Assembly (NCBI GenBank): GCA_017744735.1
Contig: JAGIAR010000010.1
Coordinates: 1 to 64,000 of the forward strand
Length of the DNA stretch: 64,000 nucleotides
DNA from: Novosphingobium sp.
GTDB taxonomy: Bacteria; Pseudomonadota; Alphaproteobacteria; Sphingomonadales; Sphingomonadaceae
Direction: 5' to 3'
This document shows, piece after piece, positions 16,142-24,887 of the stretch. The translations under genes were made by a program, and so were the position numbers. Under the pieces are notes generated by a model, which worked only from the letters and a program-made list of their open reading frames with translations, was not told the DNA's origin and did not search any database. Position 1 is the stretch's first letter, and each line of letters opens with the position of its first letter.

Positions 16142-16984
16142 TCAATCGTCCAACCACGCGGCTGCAATCTCGCCCCTATGCCCTTCGGGCGCCAGCGCGG
16201 CGCGCAGGGCTTCGAGCAGCGGCGGCAGCGCCTGGGTGAGGGCGTAGGGCGGGTTGACGATGAACAGGCCTGCGCCGTTGTAGATGCCGGCTTGGTCGGC
16301 ATCGTACAGCCAGTGCTCCACGCTCAGAAATTTCCGGATGCCGAGCTTGCGCAGCCGGTGCTTCCACTGCGCATGCGTGGGCCGCTCTTTCAGCGGATAC
16401 CAGATCGCCGTCACGCCATGCGCCCATTTGCGGTGGGCGGCGGCAAGGGTCGCGGTGATCCGGGCGCGTTCGTCCGTCTGCTCGTACGGCGGATCGACCA
16501 CCACCACGCCGCGAGCCGTTCGCGGCGGCACCATCGCCAGCCACAGCTCGTAGGCGTCGCGCTGGTGCACCGCGGCGGGGGTCCCGCGCATCGCCTCGCG
16601 CAGCGCATGGATGTCCTCGGGATGCTTTTCGTTGAGCACCAGGAAATCCTGCGGGCGCAGAAGCTGCGCCAGGATTCGCGGCGAGCCCGGATAAAGCTGT
16701 GGCCCCGTCCCGTCTCCTGCCCCGGCATTCACCGCCTGCACCGCGGCGCGGTAGTCGTCCAGCAAGGGGTTGGGGTCGGCCAGGGCCCGCAGCACGCCCT
16801 GCGCGGCCTCGCCGGTGCGCCGGGCCTCCTCGCCGCCGAGATCGTACAACCCGCAGCCGGCGTGGGTGTCGATCAGGGTCAGCCCGCCCGGCTTGTGCTG
16901 CAAGGCCCGCACGAGCGCGATCAGCAGGCTGTGCTTCACGACGTCGGCGCTGTTGCCGGCATGGAAGGAATGGCGATAATTCAT
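16142..16984 (-). CDS. rlmJ: RlmJ: 23S rRNA adenine-2030 N6-methyltransferase
   Basis: A 280-residue enzyme matching RlmJ (formerly ComJ/YhiR, DUF519). It opens MNYRHSFHAGNSADVVKH, the family signature, has a SAM-binding strand LTLIDTHAGCGLYDL and the catalytic DPPY at 164-167, which flips the target adenine. It methylates A2030 of 23S rRNA during ribosome assembly. The length equals the family norm. It faces the end of bufC with 28 nt between stops and is downstream of the pnp terminator. Confidence 0.93.
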   Translation of the reverse strand: MNYRHSFHAGNSADVVKHSLLIALVRALQHKPGGLTLIDTHAGCGLYDLGGEEARRTGEAAQGVLRALADPNPLLDDYRAAVQAVNAGAGDGTGPQLYPGSPRILAQLLRPQDFLVLNEKHPEDIHALREAMRGTPAAVHQRDAYELWLAMVPPRTARGVVVVDPPYEQTDERARITATLAAAHRKWAHGVTAIWYPLKERPTHAQWKHRLRKLGIRKFLSVEHWLYDADQAGIYNGAGLFIVNPPYALTQALPPLLEALRAALAPEGHRGEIAAAWLDD

Positions 16985-17143
16985 TGCAGTTCAGAATCCT
17001 GGCGACCTGCCCAACCAATCCGGTGCCCGTATAGAGCCGGGCCGAAACCTTCAAAGCACTTTGGCCCGCAGGCTCACGCCCTCCCCGGCGATCGCCGCCG
17101 GGGGCGAAGCGGGCTTTCTGCTGTCGGCCGGCTTCGAACATGG

Positions 17144-17178
17144 AAAAGGCCGCGAGGATCGCTCCCCGCGGCCTTTTT
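17144..17178 (-). terminator. Rho-independent terminator of pnp (bidirectional form)
   Basis: The stem GGCCGCG-AGG / CCC-CGCGGCC is flanked by A-runs on one side and T-runs on the other, so it could act on both strands. It lies 50 nt after the pnp stop and is the obvious end of the rpsO-pnp transcript. Confidence 0.8.
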
Positions 17179-17227
17179 CGTTGCTGTGCCCTCGGCTCCT
17201 GGCTGTGCAGAAGCGTCAGGCCGACAC

Positions 17228-19540
17228 TCAGTCGTCGCTCTTCAGGAACGCCGGCATGTGGTCGGGGTTGCCCCCGCCTTCGCCGTCGCGGTCGCGACGG
17301 GGTCCACGATCGCGGTCGCCGTCACGGCGCGGGCCGCGGTCGCGGTTGCCGCCACGGTCGCCGCGCGGACCACGGCGGTCGCCGCCGCGGTCGCCGCCCC
17401 GATCGCCACGCGGTTCGCGGGGCTCGCGCGGCGGGCGGGTGTCTTCGAGTTCCTCGCCGGTTTCCTGGTCGACGACGCGCATCGACAGGCGGACCTTGCC
17501 GCGCGGGTCGATCTCGAGGACCTTGACCTTCACTTCCTGGCCTTCCGACACGACGTCGGTCGGCTTCTCGACGCGCTCGTTGCGCATCTCGCTGACGTGG
17601 ACGAGGCCGTCCTTGCCGCCCATGAAGTTCACGAAGGCGCCGAAGTCGACGATGTTGACAACCTTGCCGGTGTAGATCTTGCCGACTTCCGCTTCCTCGA
17701 CGATGCCGAGGATCCACTTCTTCGCGGCTTCGATCTGGTCGAGGTCGGACGAGGAGATCTTGATCACGCCCTCGTCGTCGATGTCGACCTTGGCGCCGGT
17801 TTCGGCAACGATCTCGCGGATCACCTTGCCGCCGGTGCCGATCACGTCGCGGATCTTCGACTTGTCGATCTGGATCGTCTCGATGCGGGGGGCGTGGGCC
17901 GAAAGCTCGGTGCGCGCGGAGCCGAGCGCCTTCTGCATCTCGCCCAGGATGTGCGCGCGGCCGTCCTTGGCCTGCGCCAGCGCGGCCTGGAAGATCTCGC
18001 GGGTGATGCCGGCGACCTTGATGTCCATCTGCATCGTGGTGATGCCTTCGGAGGTGCCGGCGACCTTGAAGTCCATGTCGCCGAGATGGTCCTCGTCACC
18101 GAGGATGTCGGAAAGAACGGTGAAGTCCTTGCCTTCGAGGATCAGGCCCATCGCGATGCCCGAGACCGGGCGGGTCAGCGGCACGCCGGCGTCCATCATC
18201 GACAGCGAACCGCCGCAGACGGTGGCCATCGAGCTGGAGCCGTTGGACTCGGTGATGTCCGAGACCACGCGGATCGTGTAGGGGAAGTCTTCCTTGGCCG
18301 GGAGCACCGCCTGCAGCGCGCGCCACGCAAGCTTGCCGTGGCCGACGTCGCGGCGGCTCGGCGCGCCGAAGCGGCCCACTTCGCCGACCGAATAGGGCGG
18401 GAAGTTGTAGTGCAGCATGAAGCTCGAGTAGCTCAGGCCCTCGAGCCCGTCGATCATCTGCTCGCTGTCCTTGGTGCCGAGCGTGGTGGTGCAGATCGAC
18501 TGCGTCTCGCCGCGGGTGAACAGGGCGGAGCCGTGCGCGCGGGGCAGGAAGCCGACCATGCTCTCGATCGGGCGGACCTGGGTGGTGGTGCGGCCGTCGA
18601 TGCGGGTGCCGTCCTTCAGGATCGCGCCGCGAACGATGTCGGCCTCGACCTTCTTGACGCTCTTGATCGCGACCATCTGGGTCTGCGCGTCCTCGTTGGC
18701 GAAGGCTTCCTTGGCCTTGGCGCGCGCTTCGTTGAGCGCGTTCGAGCGGGCGGACTTGTCGGTCAGTCTGTAGGCGGCGGCAATGTCCTTGCCGATCAGG
18801 TCCTTGAGCTTGGCCTTGATCGCCGAATTGTCGCTGGTGGCGACGTCCCAGGGTTCCTTGGCGGCCTTTTCGGCGAGGTCGATGATCGCGTTGACGACCT
18901 TCTTGCACTCGTCATGCGCGAAGATCACCGCGCCCAGCATCACTTCTTCCGAAAGCTCGCGGGCCTGCGATTCCACCATCATCACCGCATTGCCGGTGGC
19001 GGCGACGACCAGATCGAGCGCGCCGGCGGCGGCTTCGTCCTGCTTCGGGTTGAGCACGTATTCGCCATCGACATAGCCGACGCGCGCGGCGCCGATCGGG
19101 CCCATGAAGGGCACCCCCGAGATGGTCAGCGCGGCCGACGCGGCGATCATCGCCAGCACGTCGGGCTCGGTCTCGCCGTCATAGGAGAGGACCTGCGCGA
19201 TCACGTTGATCTCGTTGTAGAAACCTTCGGGGAACAGCGGACGGACCGGCCGGTCGATCAGGCGGGAAACCAGGGTTTCCTTTTCGGTGGCGCCGCGTTC
19301 GCGCTTGAAGAAGCCGCCCGGGATGCGCCCGGCGGCGAAGAACTTTTCCTGGTAGTGGACGGTGAGCGGGAAGAAATCCTGCCCTTCCTTGACGCTCTTG
19401 GCGGCGGTCACCGCGCAGAGCACCACGGTTTCGCCATAGGTGGCGAGGACCGCGCCGTCGGCCTGACGGGCAATGCGGCCGGTTTCCAGAGTGAGGGTCT
19501 TGCCGCCCCACTCCAGCGATACGGATTTGACGTCGAACAT
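17228..19540 (-). CDS. pnp: Polynucleotide phosphorylase
   Basis: PNPase degrades RNA 3' to 5' with phosphate and is part of the degradosome. The 770-residue protein shows two RNase PH domains (first opening [20 protein letters not shown], second with [18 protein letters not shown]), a KH domain ([16 protein letters not shown]), and an S1 domain ([20 protein letters not shown]). The C-terminus beyond about 700 is a repeated Arg/Gly/Asp tail with many RGGDRGG units, likely to bind RNA or a protein partner. It follows rpsO, as in most proteobacteria. Confidence 0.97.
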   Translation of the reverse strand: MFDVKSVSLEWGGKTLTLETGRIARQADGAVLATYGETVVLCAVTAAKSVKEGQDFFPLTVHYQEKFFAAGRIPGGFFKRERGATEKETLVSRLIDRPVRPLFPEGFYNEINVIAQVLSYDGETEPDVLAMIAASAALTISGVPFMGPIGAARVGYVDGEYVLNPKQDEAAAGALDLVVAATGNAVMMVESQARELSEEVMLGAVIFAHDECKKVVNAIIDLAEKAAKEPWDVATSDNSAIKAKLKDLIGKDIAAAYRLTDKSARSNALNEARAKAKEAFANEDAQTQMVAIKSVKKVEADIVRGAILKDGTRIDGRTTTQVRPIESMVGFLPRAHGSALFTRGETQSICTTTLGTKDSEQMIDGLEGLSYSSFMLHYNFPPYSVGEVGRFGAPSRRDVGHGKLAWRALQAVLPAKEDFPYTIRVVSDITESNGSSSMATVCGGSLSMMDAGVPLTRPVSGIAMGLILEGKDFTVLSDILGDEDHLGDMDFKVAGTSEGITTMQMDIKVAGITREIFQAALAQAKDGRAHILGEMQKALGSARTELSAHAPRIETIQIDKSKIRDVIGTGGKVIREIVAETGAKVDIDDEGVIKISSSDLDQIEAAKKWILGIVEEAEVGKIYTGKVVNIVDFGAFVNFMGGKDGLVHVSEMRNERVEKPTDVVSEGQEVKVKVLEIDPRGKVRLSMRVVDQETGEELEDTRPPREPREPRGDRGGDRGGDRRGPRGDRGGNRDRGPRRDGDRDRGPRRDRDGEGGGNPDHMPAFLKSDD

Positions 19541-19663
19541 GTGTTTTCCTTCGACCCGCGGGCCCGATTGCCGGCGGGGTTTTCTGCCGGGTGTACCGTC
19601 CCGGTCCGGTGTGGGGCTGTATTCCTCGCCCCGGGCCGCTCCGCCGAATTGCCGAGCGGACCC

Positions 19664-19697
19664 CTAAAAGCGAAAAGCGGCCCGCCAGGGGCCGCTT
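19664..19697 (-). terminator. Terminator between rpsO and pnp
   Basis: AAGCGGCCC-gccag-GGGCCGCTT is a perfect 9-bp stem. On the minus strand it is followed by TTTTCGCTTTT. It lies 12 nt after the rpsO stop and probably limits read-through into pnp. Confidence 0.75.
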
Positions 19698-19708
19698 CCC
19701 GTTCGATC

Positions 19709-19978
19709 TTATTTGCGCAGACCCAGCTTCTGGATCAGGCTGTTGTACCGCTCGACATCCTTTTTCTTGAGGTATGCGAGGAGGGTACGGCGCTTGTTGA
19801 CCATCATCAGCAGGCCGCGGCGCGAATGGTTGTCCTTGTGGTGGCCCTTGAAGTGCTCGGTGAGGTTGCGGATGCGCTCGGTGAGGATCGCGACCTGCAC
19901 TTCCGGCGAACCGGTGTCGCCCTTCGCGCGGGCATTGCTTTCGATGATCTCAGTCTTCTTTTCGGCGGTAACCGACAT
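19709..19978 (-). CDS. rpsO: 30S ribosomal protein S15
   Basis: S15 binds the central domain of 16S rRNA early in 30S assembly. The 89-residue protein has the standard length and motifs: [40 protein letters not shown] and a C-terminal [13 protein letters not shown]. The ATG at 19978 gives the normal N-terminus; the longer open frame upstream has no similarity. It lies directly downstream of truB (5 nt), giving the usual truB-rpsO-pnp order. Confidence 0.97.
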   Translation of the reverse strand: MSVTAEKKTEIIESNARAKGDTGSPEVQVAILTERIRNLTEHFKGHHKDNHSRRGLLMMVNKRRTLLAYLKKKDVERYNSLIQKLGLRK

Positions 19979-19983
19979 TCTCT

Positions 19984-21006
19984 TCACTCCGCGACATCGG
20001 GAAGGTTGAAACCCCTGACGACTGTCGCCGTCCCGGCTTCGATCTGCATGAGCGCCACCGGAACCGTGCCGGCCCTTGCCCAATACAGCCCGTCACCTTG
20101 GGGCAGCCCGGAAAGAACGCGGCCCTGGCGGACCGCTCCTGCAGCTTCCGGACTGAGAGAAAGGGCCGGGATGTCGTCCAGCCCTGCCTCCAGCGGCAGG
20201 ATTACGTCTTCAAGGGGCGCGCCCTTGCCGATTTCGTTCAACTTGTCCAGCGAAATCGCCCGTTCGAGGGTGAAGGGACCGGCCTTGATCCGGTGCAGCC
20301 AGGTCACGTGGCCCACGGTGCCGAGCGCATGCGCGATGTCGCGCGCGAGGCTGCGGATATAGGTGCCCTTGGAGACCGAGGCGACGAGGGTGAGACTATC
20401 CAATTCCTCCCCGGTTCGGGGAGGGGGACCGTCCGCAGGACGGTGGAGGGGCACAGGCAGTTCCGGCGAGCCTCGCGAAGCCATGCTTTGCGGCACCTGC
20501 CCCTCCCCCATGCTTCGCATGGTCCCCCTCCCCGTCTCGGGGAGGATTTGATGGATCGTCACCGCCCGCGTCTTCAGCTCGACCTGTTCCCCCGCGCGGG
20601 CAAGGTCGTAGGCGCGCTTGCCGTCGACCTTGAGCGCGGAATAGGCCGGAGGCACCTGCTCGATCGGCCCGGTGAAGCGCGGCAGCACCGCCTCCACTTC
20701 GGCAGGCGACGGCAGCGCGTCCGACGTCGCCACCACCTTGCCCTCGAGGTCGAGCGTGTCGGTCTCGCTCCCGAACCGCACCGTGAAGGCATAGGTCTTG
20801 TCGCTGTCGAGCATGCGCCCGGCAAGCTTGGTCGCCTCGCCCAGCGCGATCGGCAGCACGCCCGAGGCGAGCGGATCGAGCGTCCCGCCGTGCCCGACCT
20901 TGACCTTGCCGTAACCCGCCTCGCGCAGATTGCGCTTCACCGCCGCGACCGCCTGGGTCGAGCCCAGCCCGACCGGCTTGTCGAGGATGATCCAGCCGTC
21001 AGGCAT
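19984..21006 (-). CDS. truB: tRNA pseudouridine-55 synthase, with an in-frame repeat insertion
   Basis: TruB makes pseudouridine 55 in the T-loop of tRNAs. From the ATG at 21006 the protein has 340 residues with the catalytic Asp44 in [16 protein letters not shown], and [15 protein letters not shown]. Residues about 154-202 have no counterpart in TruB. They are encoded by a palindromic repeat element (20401-20550) that sits in frame between two core strands, after [11 protein letters not shown] and before DSLTLVAS. Outside the insert all core motifs look intact, so activity is plausible. In-frame ATGs at 21018 and 21030 fall in a tandem repeat and are less likely starts. Confidence 0.93.
   Translation of the reverse strand: MPDGWIILDKPVGLGSTQAVAAVKRNLREAGYGKVKVGHGGTLDPLASGVLPIALGEATKLAGRMLDSDKTYAFTVRFGSETDTLDLEGKVVATSDALPSPAEVEAVLPRFTGPIEQVPPAYSALKVDGKRAYDLARAGEQVELKTRAVTIHQILPETGRGTMRSMGEGQVPQSMASRGSPELPVPLHRPADGPPPRTGEELDSLTLVASVSKGTYIRSLARDIAHALGTVGHVTWLHRIKAGPFTLERAISLDKLNEIGKGAPLEDVILPLEAGLDDIPALSLSPEAAGAVRQGRVLSGLPQGDGLYWARAGTVPVALMQIEAGTATVVRGFNLPDVAE
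20401..20550. repeat. Composite palindromic repeat inserted in truB
   Basis: Two half-elements in inverted order. Each begins with a hairpin of the type CTCCCCG...CGGGGAG, followed by GGGGACC. Each then has a second hairpin: ACCGTCC-gca-GGACGGT on the left and ACCATGC-gaa-GCATGGT on the right, read on the minus strand. The outer ends (TCCTCCCCG and CGGGGAGGA) mirror each other, and the inner ends share GAGGGGCA. This is the layout of dispersed REP/BIME-like elements common between genes in sphingomonads; here it lies inside a coding sequence without breaking the frame. Confidence 0.8.
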
Positions 21007-21529
21007 GGGTATCGGCATGGGTATCGGCATGGGGAAACGCCAGCTTGCGGCCGTGGTCGCGGATTCCGGCAGGCCATTCATGGCTGAAGTGATCGTAGCC
21101 CACGCGGTTGCCGGCATAGATCTCGCGCACCGCCTCTTCGAAGCCCGGCAGGTCGCCCGCCATCACGCTGAGGAAACGAAACGCCGCATCGTGGTGATCG
21201 GCCGCACCGCGACCCTTGCGCAGGGCTTCCTCGACCAGCTTGCGCAGCGTCGCCGACGCCCCACCGCGCTGCGCCGCCAGCCATTCCCAGTGACGCGGCA
21301 GCAGCGTCACCTCCTTCGCCTCGACCCCCAGCGCGGGCCGCCCACGGCCGCGCTGCACGGGGGCGGCATCGGCGCGGAGGTCGAGATCGACCTGCTTGCC
21401 GGTCTCGTCGTCGAAGGCGAGCAGATCGTTCGCCCGCGCGGGCGCCTCGAGCGCGCGCACGACCGAGGCGACCTGCTCGGCCGGCCCGCGCGCGATCGGT
21501 TCGCCCTTGAGAAACACGGTCAGGTTCAT
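20999..21529 (-). CDS. DUF2239 family protein
   Basis: A 176-residue protein that I recognise as DUF2239 from GRGRPALGVEAKEVTLLPRH and GGASATLRKLVEEALRKG. The function is not known. The region after residue 65 looks like a small helical fold that could bind DNA or protein. Its last ten residues, [10 protein letters not shown], come from a 12-bp tandem repeat that also spans the truB start, so the stop of this gene overlaps truB by 8 nt. An AT-rich palindromic site lies just upstream of its start and probably regulates it. Confidence 0.8.
   Translation of the reverse strand: MNLTVFLKGEPIARGPAEQVASVVRALEAPARANDLLAFDDETGKQVDLDLRADAAPVQRGRGRPALGVEAKEVTLLPRHWEWLAAQRGGASATLRKLVEEALRKGRGAADHHDAAFRFLSVMAGDLPGFEEAVREIYAGNRVGYDHFSHEWPAGIRDHGRKLAFPHADTHADTHA
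21002..21033. repeat. 12-bp tandem repeat at the DUF2239/truB junction
   Basis: The unit GGCATGGGTATC is present 2.7 times. In one frame it adds ADTH repeats to the DUF2239 C-terminus; in another it gives MPIP repeats with three candidate ATG starts for truB. Slippage here would change both proteins in whole codons. Confidence 0.85.
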
Positions 21530-21552
21530 CGCGGTATCCTTTCGGATCCCGC

Positions 21553-21601
21553 ATATATTCGCCCGGATTAAATTGTCAATATATTATCCGGGTTAATATA
21601 T
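21553..21601. promoter_or_regulatory. AT-rich inverted operator upstream of DUF2239
   Basis: Two arms, ATATATTCGCCCGGAT and ATCCGGGTTAATATAT, are inverted copies with 14 of 16 matches, separated by AT-rich sequence. Each half reads ATCCGGGnnAATATAT outward. The block is far richer in A/T than its surroundings and ends at the DUF6491 stop codon. It looks like a double binding site for a dimeric repressor, which is not identified here. Confidence 0.6.
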
Positions 21602-21987
21602 CAGCCCGCCTTGGGCTTCTTGCCCTTCTTCGGCGGCTGCCCGTCGATCGCCTCGAACGAACGGAACGGATAGCGCTGGCCCTTGACGTAGACCGAGCCG
21701 AACGAATCCAGCCGATCGCTGGGGCCGCCGTCGATCGCGATGAATTCGGTGAACGGCAGGTCGAAGGCCGGGCTCATCAGTTCGGCCTTGTACCAGCGGC
21801 GATGCGCATCCTGGAAATAGATCGTCCGGTCGCCATCCGCGCGCCAGTCGCGCACTCCGCCGTGATTGACGAAGGGGATATAGGCATCGGCCGACTTCGC
21901 CGCGACCGGCTTATCATCCTTGGCATAGGCCGCCGTGGGCAGCATCGCCGCCGCTGCAAGCGCGATCGCAATGGGAGAAAGTCTCAT
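21601..21987 (-). CDS. DUF6491 family exported protein
   Basis: A 128-residue protein with a signal peptide (AIALAAAAMLPTAAYA) and a mature domain that I associate with DUF6491, a family common in sphingomonads: SADAYIPFVNHGGVRDW, TIYFQDAHRRWYKAEL and SFEAIDG near the end. The function is unknown; it is probably periplasmic and small. The C-terminus is Lys/Pro rich. It is transcribed toward DUF2239 but the operator between them suggests separate control. Confidence 0.7.
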   Translation of the reverse strand: MRLSPIAIALAAAAMLPTAAYAKDDKPVAAKSADAYIPFVNHGGVRDWRADGDRTIYFQDAHRRWYKAELMSPAFDLPFTEFIAIDGGPSDRLDSFGSVYVKGQRYPFRSFEAIDGQPPKKGKKPKAG

Positions 21988-22077
21988 CGTCAGTTCCTTT
22001 CAGCCCCGCTTCCACCGCCAATGTCGTTTGCGAAGGCGGCAGTTTCAAGACGGAGCCGAACGCAACCGACCTTGCCG

Positions 22078-22770
22078 TCAGTTTCCGGCGATCAGGCTGG
22101 TGAGCTTGATATACCAGGCCTGGACCCAGTCGAACGGCGGTCCGACCAGCCGGTCGACGATCCCCCATTGCGGCGCGATATAGGGCACCACCACCAGCAG
22201 CAGGATCATCGCCAGCAGCCCGTATTGCCGGAGCGCGGCATAATGGCGCGCGGCGGCGCGCGGCAGCAGGCCCTCGACGATATGCGAGCCGTCGAACGGC
22301 GGGATCGGCAGCAGGTTGAACAGCGCGAGGAAGATGTTGATCGCGATGAAATTGATCAGGTTCTTCGCAACGAAATCCACCACCTCACCTGGCTGCTGCA
22401 GGGGGCCATAGGGCTGCAACAGGAAGCCGAGTGCGATCGCGGCGATACCGGCCATGACGAAGTTGGACAGCGGCCCGGCGGCAGCCACCGCCATCATCCC
22501 GAAGCGCGGGTTGCGCAGCCGCCGCGCATCGACCGGCACCGGCTTGGCCCAGCCGAACACCGGCAGGCCCGCAAGCGCAAGCCCCCCGGGCAACAGCACC
22601 GTCCCGACCGGATCGACGTGGCGCAGCGGGTTGAGGCTGAGCCGGCGGCGTTCGTGTGCGGTCGGATCGCCGAGCAAACGCGCGACATAACCGTGCGAGA
22701 CTTCGTGAAACACGACCGCGATCACCAGCGGCACGATCAACGCCAGCGCGTTGTAGAGCATTCCGTCCAT
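22078..22770 (-). CDS. Site-2 protease family (M50) membrane metalloprotease
   Basis: A 230-residue polytopic membrane protein with the zinc motif HEVSH at 22-26 and the distal Asp160 in NLLPIPPFDG, the two signatures of site-2 proteases. These enzymes cut transmembrane segments inside the bilayer. This one is the short YwhC/SREBP-like type without a PDZ domain, unlike RseP. The substrate is unknown. The gene stands between unrelated genes and is followed by 90 nt without features. Confidence 0.88.
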   Translation of the reverse strand: MDGMLYNALALIVPLVIAVVFHEVSHGYVARLLGDPTAHERRRLSLNPLRHVDPVGTVLLPGGLALAGLPVFGWAKPVPVDARRLRNPRFGMMAVAAAGPLSNFVMAGIAAIALGFLLQPYGPLQQPGEVVDFVAKNLINFIAINIFLALFNLLPIPPFDGSHIVEGLLPRAAARHYAALRQYGLLAMILLLVVVPYIAPQWGIVDRLVGPPFDWVQAWYIKLTSLIAGN

Positions 22771-22811
22771 GCCCGGTCAGATAGGGAGGCTTTGGCGCGA
22801 GGCCAAGCGCG

Positions 22812-23357
22812 TCAAGCGCGCCGTCCCCATTCTCCGGCGAGGATCGAGAAAACGGCGGTGTCGCGGACATGGCCGGTCCAGGTCTTGCGCTCGGCGCGCA
22901 GCACCCCTTCCTTGACCGCACCGAGCTTGAGCACCGCGGCCTGCGAGCGGCGGTTGCGCTCATCCACCCGGAACTCGACCCGCGCGAGCCCGCAGGCGAA
23001 GGCATGGCCGATCATCAAGTGCTTGAGCCGCGTGTTGAACCCGGTGCCGCGCAGTTCGGGCAGGATGAAGCTGTTGCCGATCTCGACCGACCAGCCGGGC
23101 TCGCCCCGGTCGATCCAGGCGCTCATGCCGACCACCCTGCCCTCCAGCAGCACGGCATAGCCGCTGCGCCGGGGCGGCCCTTCGAGCAGCCAGTCGAACC
23201 GCGGATCGAACGCATCGCCTGCGTAATCGTAGGGATAGATCGCCCAGATTTCGGCGTCGGCGGCGGTCGCCGCGCGCAGCCCTTCGCGGTGCCGCTCGGC
23301 CAGTGGTTCGAGCCGCAGGTCGCCGTCCTCGAGCGGGATGTAGAGAGGATCGCTCAC
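22812..23357 (-). CDS. GNAT family N-acetyltransferase
   Basis: A 181-residue protein of the RimJ/RimL-like GNAT group: LEDGDLRLEPLAERHREGL at the start, VEIGNSFILPELRGTGFNT carrying the acetyl-CoA region, and RRSQAAVLKLGAVKEGVLR. The start is the GTG at 23357, overlapping the tdk stop as GTGA, so the two genes are translationally coupled. The longer frame upstream lies antiparallel to codons of tdk and is not real. The acceptor substrate cannot be told. Confidence 0.85.
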   Translation of the reverse strand: MSDPLYIPLEDGDLRLEPLAERHREGLRAATAADAEIWAIYPYDYAGDAFDPRFDWLLEGPPRRSGYAVLLEGRVVGMSAWIDRGEPGWSVEIGNSFILPELRGTGFNTRLKHLMIGHAFACGLARVEFRVDERNRRSQAAVLKLGAVKEGVLRAERKTWTGHVRDTAVFSILAGEWGRRA

Positions 23358-23944
23358 GCCGTCATCGCCTCGCTGAAGTGCTTGCGGCACAGCGCGACGT
23401 AGCGCTCGTTGCCGCCGATCTCGGTCTGGGCGCCGGCCTTGACCGCGGTGCCGCGCTCGTCGACCCTGAGGTTCATCGTCGCCTTGCGGCCGCAATGGCA
23501 GACCGCCTTGAGCTCGACCAGCGCGTCGGCGATCCCCAGCAGCACCGCCGAGCCGGGGAACAATTCGCCCCGGAAGTCGGTCCGCAGGCCATAGCACAGC
23601 ACCGGGATATTGGCCTCGTCGGCCAGCCGCGCGCATTGCCAGACCTGCGCGGGGGTGAGGAACTGCGCTTCGTCGATCAGCACGCAGGACAGCGGCCGGG
23701 AACCGTCGGCCCCGGCATGGGCGGCGGTGACCCGCTGCCACAGATCGGTGCCCGCGTCGTAGAGGTGCGCGCCCTTCTCAAGCCCGATGCGGCTGGCGAT
23801 CGGCTTCCCCTGCACCCGCCCGTCGAGCGCGGCGGTCCACAGCATCGTCGCCATGCCGCGCTCGCGATAGTTGAAGTCCGCCTGCAGCAGGGTGGTCGAT
23901 TTCCCCGCATTCATGCTGGCGTAGTAGAAATAGAGCTTGGCCAT
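23354..23944 (-). CDS. tdk: Thymidine kinase
   Basis: Type II thymidine kinase, 196 residues. It phosphorylates thymidine for dTMP salvage. Visible motifs are the P-loop MNAGKST (11-17), CVLIDEAQFL for magnesium and catalysis, the lasso region with VCHCGRKA and the late LCRKHF supplying zinc ligands. The length matches the E. coli enzyme. It is the first gene of a two-gene unit with the acetyltransferase. Confidence 0.95.
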   Translation of the reverse strand: MAKLYFYYASMNAGKSTTLLQADFNYRERGMATMLWTAALDGRVQGKPIASRIGLEKGAHLYDAGTDLWQRVTAAHAGADGSRPLSCVLIDEAQFLTPAQVWQCARLADEANIPVLCYGLRTDFRGELFPGSAVLLGIADALVELKAVCHCGRKATMNLRVDERGTAVKAGAQTEIGGNERYVALCRKHFSEAMTA

Positions 23945-23953
23945 CCGCCGGTC

Positions 23954-24379
23954 TTAATCGCAGCCGAAGGAATCTCCAGCCGGTTTGAAGTTGGTCAGGC
24001 GCAGCCCGGCCAGGGTTTCGGGCCAGTTCTCGAAGCCCGGTTGCCCGGGCACGAGCGTGCAGACCTTGGTGCGGGTGCCCTTCGAATATTCGTCCTTGGC
24101 GATCCAGGCTTCGTAGTCGAGCTGTTCGGAAGCCTCGCTGGTGACCGTCAGCGTGCTGCCGAAATTGTCTTCCAGCCCGGCCTTGAGCTCGCCCTTGGCG
24201 GGCTTGTCGTCCTTGCCCGCGGCGCGGATGTCGACCGGCTGGCCGGCTTCGAGGCGGAAGATGAAGGCCTGGCCATTATGCAGGAACAGGCCGGGCAGCG
24301 CGGTCTTGGCCGCGGCCGGAGCGCCGCACAGCAAGGCGAAGGCGAGCAACAGGCCGCCGGCGAATCGCTTGAACACCAT
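23954..24379 (-). CDS. Exported hypothetical protein
   Basis: I do not recognise the family. The 141-residue protein has a signal peptide (FAGGLLLAFALLCGAPAAAK) and a compact mature part with two cysteines far apart (VCTLVPG and a C-terminal FGCD), which could form a disulfide in the periplasm. An in-frame ATG at 24391 would add four residues; both starts have purine-rich sequence just ahead, so the choice is open. It ends 9 nt before tdk begins, so it may be co-transcribed with tdk. Confidence 0.6.
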   Translation of the reverse strand: MVFKRFAGGLLLAFALLCGAPAAAKTALPGLFLHNGQAFIFRLEAGQPVDIRAAGKDDKPAKGELKAGLEDNFGSTLTVTSEASEQLDYEAWIAKDEYSKGTRTKVCTLVPGQPGFENWPETLAGLRLTNFKPAGDSFGCD

Positions 24380-24455
24380 GGGATCCCCCATCCTCTGCGA
24401 ACGAAGGTCTCACAGGCAATGGAGGGCGGCAAGCTATCGGTGGTTAGCCGGGTAA

Positions 24456-24851
24456 CTACTCGTTATCCAGATCGCGCAGCACGCGCGGATCGCTCAGCAG
24501 CCGCTCGATCCGGTCGGCCTCGTCGAAGCTCTCGTCGGGCTTGAACTGGAGCTTCGCGGCAAACTTCAGCCCGAGCCGCTTGGCGACCTCCTTCTGGAAG
24601 AAGGCGGTGTTCTGGCGCAGCGCCTTGACCACCGCTTCCTCGTCTGCGCCGAGCAGCGGCTTCACATAGACCGTCGCATTGCGCAGGTCGGGCGTCATCC
24701 GCACCTCGGTGACCGAGACCGAATGCGCGCTGAGCGTGTCGTCGTGCACCTGCTGGCGCGCGAGGATCTCGCTCAGCATGTGGCGCACCCGCTCGCCCAC
24801 CTTGAGCACGCGGACGCTCTGCTGTTCGGGGGTGGATTGCTGGCGTGCCAT
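24456..24851 (-). CDS. rbfA: 30S ribosome-binding factor A
   Basis: RbfA binds the 30S subunit late in assembly and helps to mature the 5' end of 16S rRNA. The 131-residue protein has the KH-like fold signatures: [37 protein letters not shown] and [20 protein letters not shown]. It is the last gene of the rimP-nusA-ylxR-infB-rbfA operon and starts 36 nt after the infB stop. No clear terminator is visible after it. Confidence 0.95.
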   Translation of the reverse strand: MARQQSTPEQQSVRVLKVGERVRHMLSEILARQQVHDDTLSAHSVSVTEVRMTPDLRNATVYVKPLLGADEEAVVKALRQNTAFFQKEVAKRLGLKFAAKLQFKPDESFDEADRIERLLSDPRVLRDLDNE

Positions 24852-24887
24852 CTTTCTCTCCTTCCGCGAGGGGAAGGCGCGAACGGG

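Noticed and set aside
17281-17450. Repeat tract in the pnp 3' end as a tandem DNA repeat or CRISPR-like array
   Set aside because: The repetition is codons for an Arg/Gly/Asp-rich protein tail and is not regular in length or sequence.
16178-20362. A 1394-residue open frame antisense to rlmJ, pnp and rpsO
   Set aside because: It runs opposite to well-identified genes, has no recognisable domain and low-complexity composition. Long antisense frames are expected in high-GC coding DNA.
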